NCBI RefSeq assembly: GCF_014174395.1
Contig: NZ_JABEQD010000008.1
Coordinates: 124,001-188,000, forward strand
From: Gluconacetobacter aggeris
GTDB taxonomy: Bacteria > Pseudomonadota > Alphaproteobacteria > Acetobacterales > Acetobacteraceae
Reading direction: 5' to 3'
DNA length: 64,000 nt
The notes under the pieces were generated by a model, which was given only the letters and a program-made list of their open reading frames with translations, did not search any database and was not told where the DNA came from. Position numbers and translations under genes: made by a program. Of the stretch, positions 61,345 through 64,000 are shown piece by piece; the first letter of the stretch is position 1, and each line of letters begins with the position of its first letter.

Positions 61345-62631
61345 ATGACAATCTTCGTACGCTTTGGCGACATCGCACGCTCGCTTCTTGCACTAGGTAC
61401 CCTGATGGCCGTGACATCGGCGTGCCAGGCCGCACCAACGACCGACATGTCAGAGTGGCAAACCAACGACTTCAAAAGCCGAATTGCCGCGACGACGGAT
61501 GCGGCAACGCGTGATTGCCTTACCGGCATTTTGCTGAGCCGTCAGGCACGGCCGGAGGAGGCCGTCCCGATACTCGAACGCGTTTCACCGGCTCTATCCC
61601 ATGATAATTCCAGGAATAGGGCCCTCAGCCTGTATGCCTTGACGTATGATTATGTGCTGGTCGGTCGTTATGGGGATGCAGCGCGAACGGCTGATGCATT
61701 GATTGCTCAAGGCAGTGAATGGCTCGCTCCCGCGGAACGCCAGGGACTGCATGACGACGCCGAGATCTGGCACATTCTTGCACAGTCTCCGGCAATGAGA
61801 GCCGAATTTCATGGTGGCGTTCATTTACCCATGAAACAGACGATGGTCGGACATTTCACGATTCCGGCAACGGTCCATGATATCTCAATGGACTGGATTG
61901 TGGATACCGGCGCCAATCTTTCCGTTTTGAACGCCTCCACCGCGGAGCGTCTCGGGGTCAGGATTCTTCCGGGCATCGCCCATACTCAGGCTGGCACAAC
62001 GGGTATCGAAAACACACTCCGCATCGGGATGATCGATGAAATACACATCGGTTCAGCCATGATTTACAACGTTCCCGTCCTGGTGTTCGACGACCAGGCA
62101 CTGAGCATTCCCACACCGAAAGGGCTTTACGTGATGAAAGCCACGATCGGTTACCCGGTTCAGAGGAGTCTGGAGAATATTCAGTTCTCAAAGGCGCATG
62201 GGTTTATGGCGCATAATCCCCTGCCTTCGTCCTTGGGCCATGGTGCGCCGCTGGGATTATCAGAACTGACACCGACAATCTCCGTGTCATACCATGGACA
62301 CCCTATCAGCGGATCGGTGGATACCGGAGCAACAGGGACGATCATGGGCGCACGTTTTCATGCCCTGTTGGATCACGACGCGATTCCTTATACTGACACC
62401 ACGCGTCATAATGGTGGCGCGGGAGGCTACCTGATGTCCGCCGGCGCCATGGTGCCAAATGCCGAATTTCAGGTCGGCACAAGAGATGTGACCTTGACGA
62501 AGCTTTTCGTGCTGGCAAAGCCCAACAACTCCTTGCTCGACACGCTGTATGGAAATTTCGGTCAGGATCTGTGGAAAAAAGGTGACGGCGCGATTTTCGA
62601 TTTTACAAATGGTCGCTTTTACCTGTTGTAG
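61345..62631 (+). CDS. Secreted two-motif retropepsin/pepsin-like aspartic protease
   Basis: A 428-residue exported protein with a signal peptide (LLALGTLMAVTSACQAAP; the cysteine could make it a lipoprotein). A helical repeat-like domain follows (residues 40-150, ARPEEAVPILERVSPALSHD). Then come two DTG-A catalytic motifs: WIVDTGANLSVLNASTAERL near residue 190 and GSVDTGATGTIMGARFHALL near residue 325. Single-chain enzymes with both halves are pepsin-like in layout, while each half is retropepsin-like. It probably acts in the periplasm. It has no operon partner. Confidence 0.78.
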   Translation: MTIFVRFGDIARSLLALGTLMAVTSACQAAPTTDMSEWQTNDFKSRIAATTDAATRDCLTGILLSRQARPEEAVPILERVSPALSHDNSRNRALSLYALTYDYVLVGRYGDAARTADALIAQGSEWLAPAERQGLHDDAEIWHILAQSPAMRAEFHGGVHLPMKQTMVGHFTIPATVHDISMDWIVDTGANLSVLNASTAERLGVRILPGIAHTQAGTTGIENTLRIGMIDEIHIGSAMIYNVPVLVFDDQALSIPTPKGLYVMKATIGYPVQRSLENIQFSKAHGFMAHNPLPSSLGHGAPLGLSELTPTISVSYHGHPISGSVDTGATGTIMGARFHALLDHDAIPYTDTTRHNGGAGGYLMSAGAMVPNAEFQVGTRDVTLTKLFVLAKPNNSLLDTLYGNFGQDLWKKGDGAIFDFTNGRFYLL

Positions 62632-63162
62632 ATCACCCACCTGTCCAGACCTGCGTCCGATCAGTCCCGAATCAAGCAGGGGACTGACACGCGGCACACA
62701 ATCCACGCCGTCTTCGATCAGGTTGACTGCCCGATCGATGGCCCGGCGAGTTCGATATCGATGCCGAAATAAGGTTTCTGGAAGGCCAGCCAAGCCGGGG
62801 TGACGATCAGGCCGGCTCCAACATCGCGCTTAGCAAGTCGCGCCGATGGCGATCAGTGCCTGCACCACGAACTCTATCCATGGGGTCATATGCAGATCCG
62901 GGCACTCCCCGCGCTGCTGCGGTCGCAGGGAGGTGGCCTGACAGCCGATCCGAAAGAGAACCCGCCCTCTTTCCGTAACATCCGGCCGCCGGTGAACGGC
63001 GGCACGGCATGAGGGTCCAATTTCATATAATGACAGCACGATGTAGCCTCGTCCGGTCTTGGGGACACACGAAACGCTTTCGAATGACGAACATGAGGCA
63101 GCAGCTGCCGAGCGAACCTTACTGAACTGGTCTTCCGGAACGAGTGGAATCAGCAGGCTGCG
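62632..63162. other. Gene-free stretch, possible relics
   Basis: 531 bp without a supported gene. Minus-strand pieces such as AGLIVTPAWLAFQKPYFGID and FTGGRMLRKEGGFSFGSAVR look coding-like but are interrupted and match nothing I recognise. Probably decayed DNA. Confidence 0.35.
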
Positions 63163-63804
63163 TCACTGTGTATGATGGTCTGATAGTGGACCGCTGCAGC
63201 CAGCGTCGGGGGCGACTGCCCTGAAAATTCCGGCAATCCCCACCGAAACACGCCGCCTTGCCATCGCTTCATCGTCGCCGAACCGGTCGACCGCCCAGGA
63301 CAACGCCACGACGAGTTCAAATACTTCTGCTGCGGTCACGGTGTCCACAGTGTCCCCAGACAGGGCTGCCTGGTGGAGAAAGACCGCCGTTCTGTCGACC
63401 AGCGCGGCGCACGCCGTCGCCATGGACGACTGCGGATCTCCCTGGGCGGAGGCAACACAAGTTGGCAGGTCGTGCCAGATGCGTAATCTCCAGGCGAGCC
63501 GTATCAGCCATTCCGCCAGTGCTTCCTTCGGGGCGAGCGATCCGGACAGCTCATCGGCTTCGGCCAGCGCAGCTTCGATGCTGACCGAAGCCACGGCGGC
63601 AAGCAGATCGTCCCGCGTCGGGAAATTCCGATACAGCGTTGCATTTCCCACGCCAGCGCGCAGGGCGATACCGTCAAGGGAAGCGAGAACCCCCTCCTCC
63701 TCGAATGTCGCGCGTGCGGCCGCAAGGATCGCGTCCCGGTTGCGCCGCGCATCGGCACGCATGGGACGCGCAGCGGCTGAACTTATCTCCTGGTCGGCGG
63801 TCAC
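63163..63804 (-). CDS. TetR-family transcriptional repressor
   Basis: A 213-residue TetR protein. RRNRDAILAAARATFEEEGV then LASLDGIALRAGVGNATLYR and NFPTRDDLLAAV form the helix-turn-helix. The C-terminal part (LRIWHDLPTCVASAQGDPQS) belongs to the TetR group with SBP-like ligand domains. GTG 63804 is chosen because GGGAGGA lies six bases upstream; longer frames lack such a site. It faces a short-chain dehydrogenase, and two identical-format palindromes fill the spacer. It likely represses itself and the dehydrogenase. Confidence 0.88.
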   Translation of the reverse strand: MTADQEISSAAARPMRADARRNRDAILAAARATFEEEGVLASLDGIALRAGVGNATLYRNFPTRDDLLAAVASVSIEAALAEADELSGSLAPKEALAEWLIRLAWRLRIWHDLPTCVASAQGDPQSSMATACAALVDRTAVFLHQAALSGDTVDTVTAAEVFELVVALSWAVDRFGDDEAMARRRVSVGIAGIFRAVAPDAGCSGPLSDHHTQ

Positions 63805-63826
63805 GAATATCCTCCCTTGACGAAAT

Positions 63827-63864
63827 GGGGATATTCCCCGGATAGTGTTTCGGGGAGTGTCCCC
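63827..63864. promoter_or_regulatory. Tandem palindromic operators for TetR
   Basis: GGGGATATTCCCC (63827-63839) and GGGGAGTGTCCCC (63852-63864) share the form GGGGA-N3-TCCCC with centres 25 bp apart. They lie between the divergent TetR and SDR starts, so two TetR dimers could bind there. Confidence 0.65.
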
Positions 63865-63884
63865 ACTTGATGGAGAACTATAGG

Positions 63885-64000
63885 ATGACGCAGCCAATCG
63901 ACAAGACCAATCGCACGCTGGAGGATCGGGTCGTGCTCGTGACCGGCGCCAATGGCGGCCTCGGGGACGAATTCGTCAGGCAGGCCGTTCAGCGGGGCGC
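63885..64000 (+). CDS. Short-chain dehydrogenase/reductase, N-terminal part (3' end outside window)
   Basis: The first 38 codons of an SDR: LEDRVVLVTGANGGLGDEFV carries the TGxxxGxG cofactor motif. ATG 63885 has GGAG nine bases upstream; an in-frame ATG at 63870 gives MENYRMTQ. It diverges from the TetR gene and is probably its target. The catalytic YxxxK is beyond the window. Confidence 0.85.
   Translation, partial: MTQPIDKTNRTLEDRVVLVTGANGGLGDEFVRQAVQRG

Noticed and set aside
1-64000. CRISPR array, prophage or integrase-bounded island
   Set aside because: No regularly spaced repeats, phage structural genes, integrase or tRNA attachment site seen.

Overview
The window is GC-rich bacterial DNA with dense genes and many ATGA or GTGA start/stop overlaps. 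Gene content (b561 cytochrome, TonB receptor, MHS and DHA2 transporters, L-FucNAc polysaccharide genes, T/A-rich hairpins behind genes) suggests an alphaproteobacterium, most likely an acetic acid bacterium (Acetobacteraceae). This placement is inferred from gene resemblance only. No rRNA, tRNA or CRISPR array is visible.

Layout. (1) 0-17 kb: the end of an aldehyde dehydrogenase coupled to an amine-oxidase-like flavoprotein; a full-length Lhr helicase; a LysR-flavin monooxygenase-MFS operon facing a pair of carboxymuconolactone decarboxylase (CMD)/AhpD-type proteins; then a TonB receptor locus with a secreted beta-propeller, a secreted protein made of two similar halves, and a b561 cytochrome. 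(2) 17-36 kb: an envelope polysaccharide region, with a GtrB-type glycosyltransferase and a membrane partner, a polymerase-like membrane protein, two GT4 glycosyltransferases, a Wzc-like chain-length protein with a damaged nucleotide site, an O-antigen-ligase-like protein, and a WbjB-WbjC-WbjD cassette for UDP-L-FucNAc. A methyltransferase-amidohydrolase-outer membrane protein operon leads into the Wzc gene. (3) 36-47.6 kb: an unusual enzyme island. It holds a fused Gfo/Idh/MocA-2-hydroxyacid dehydrogenase, three methyltransferases, a GT-B-like protein, two B12-type radical SAM proteins, an HPr-kinase-like ATPase and a nucleotidyltransferase-5-like protein. I know no described pathway with this set, and it is the best candidate for an undescribed system. 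(4) 47.6-64 kb: a plastic region. An ECF sigma/anti-sigma pair is followed by IS5 and IS110 fragments, truncated and chimeric genes, and a 7.3 kb redox/detoxification module (MarR, damaged MFS, propeller, CMD protein, LysR, extradiol dioxygenase, azoreductase) lying between two 240 bp direct repeats. Each repeat carries the LysR/pdxI junction. After it come intact pdxI, a two-DTG-motif aspartic protease, and a TetR repressor facing a short-chain dehydrogenase with two tandem palindromic operators.

Working together: regions 2 and 3 look like an envelope or exopolysaccharide factory with an attached modification or small-molecule pathway. Region 4 looks like repeated insertion and deletion around redox-stress genes under local regulators. 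Families are assigned by eye from protein motifs; no database search was run.
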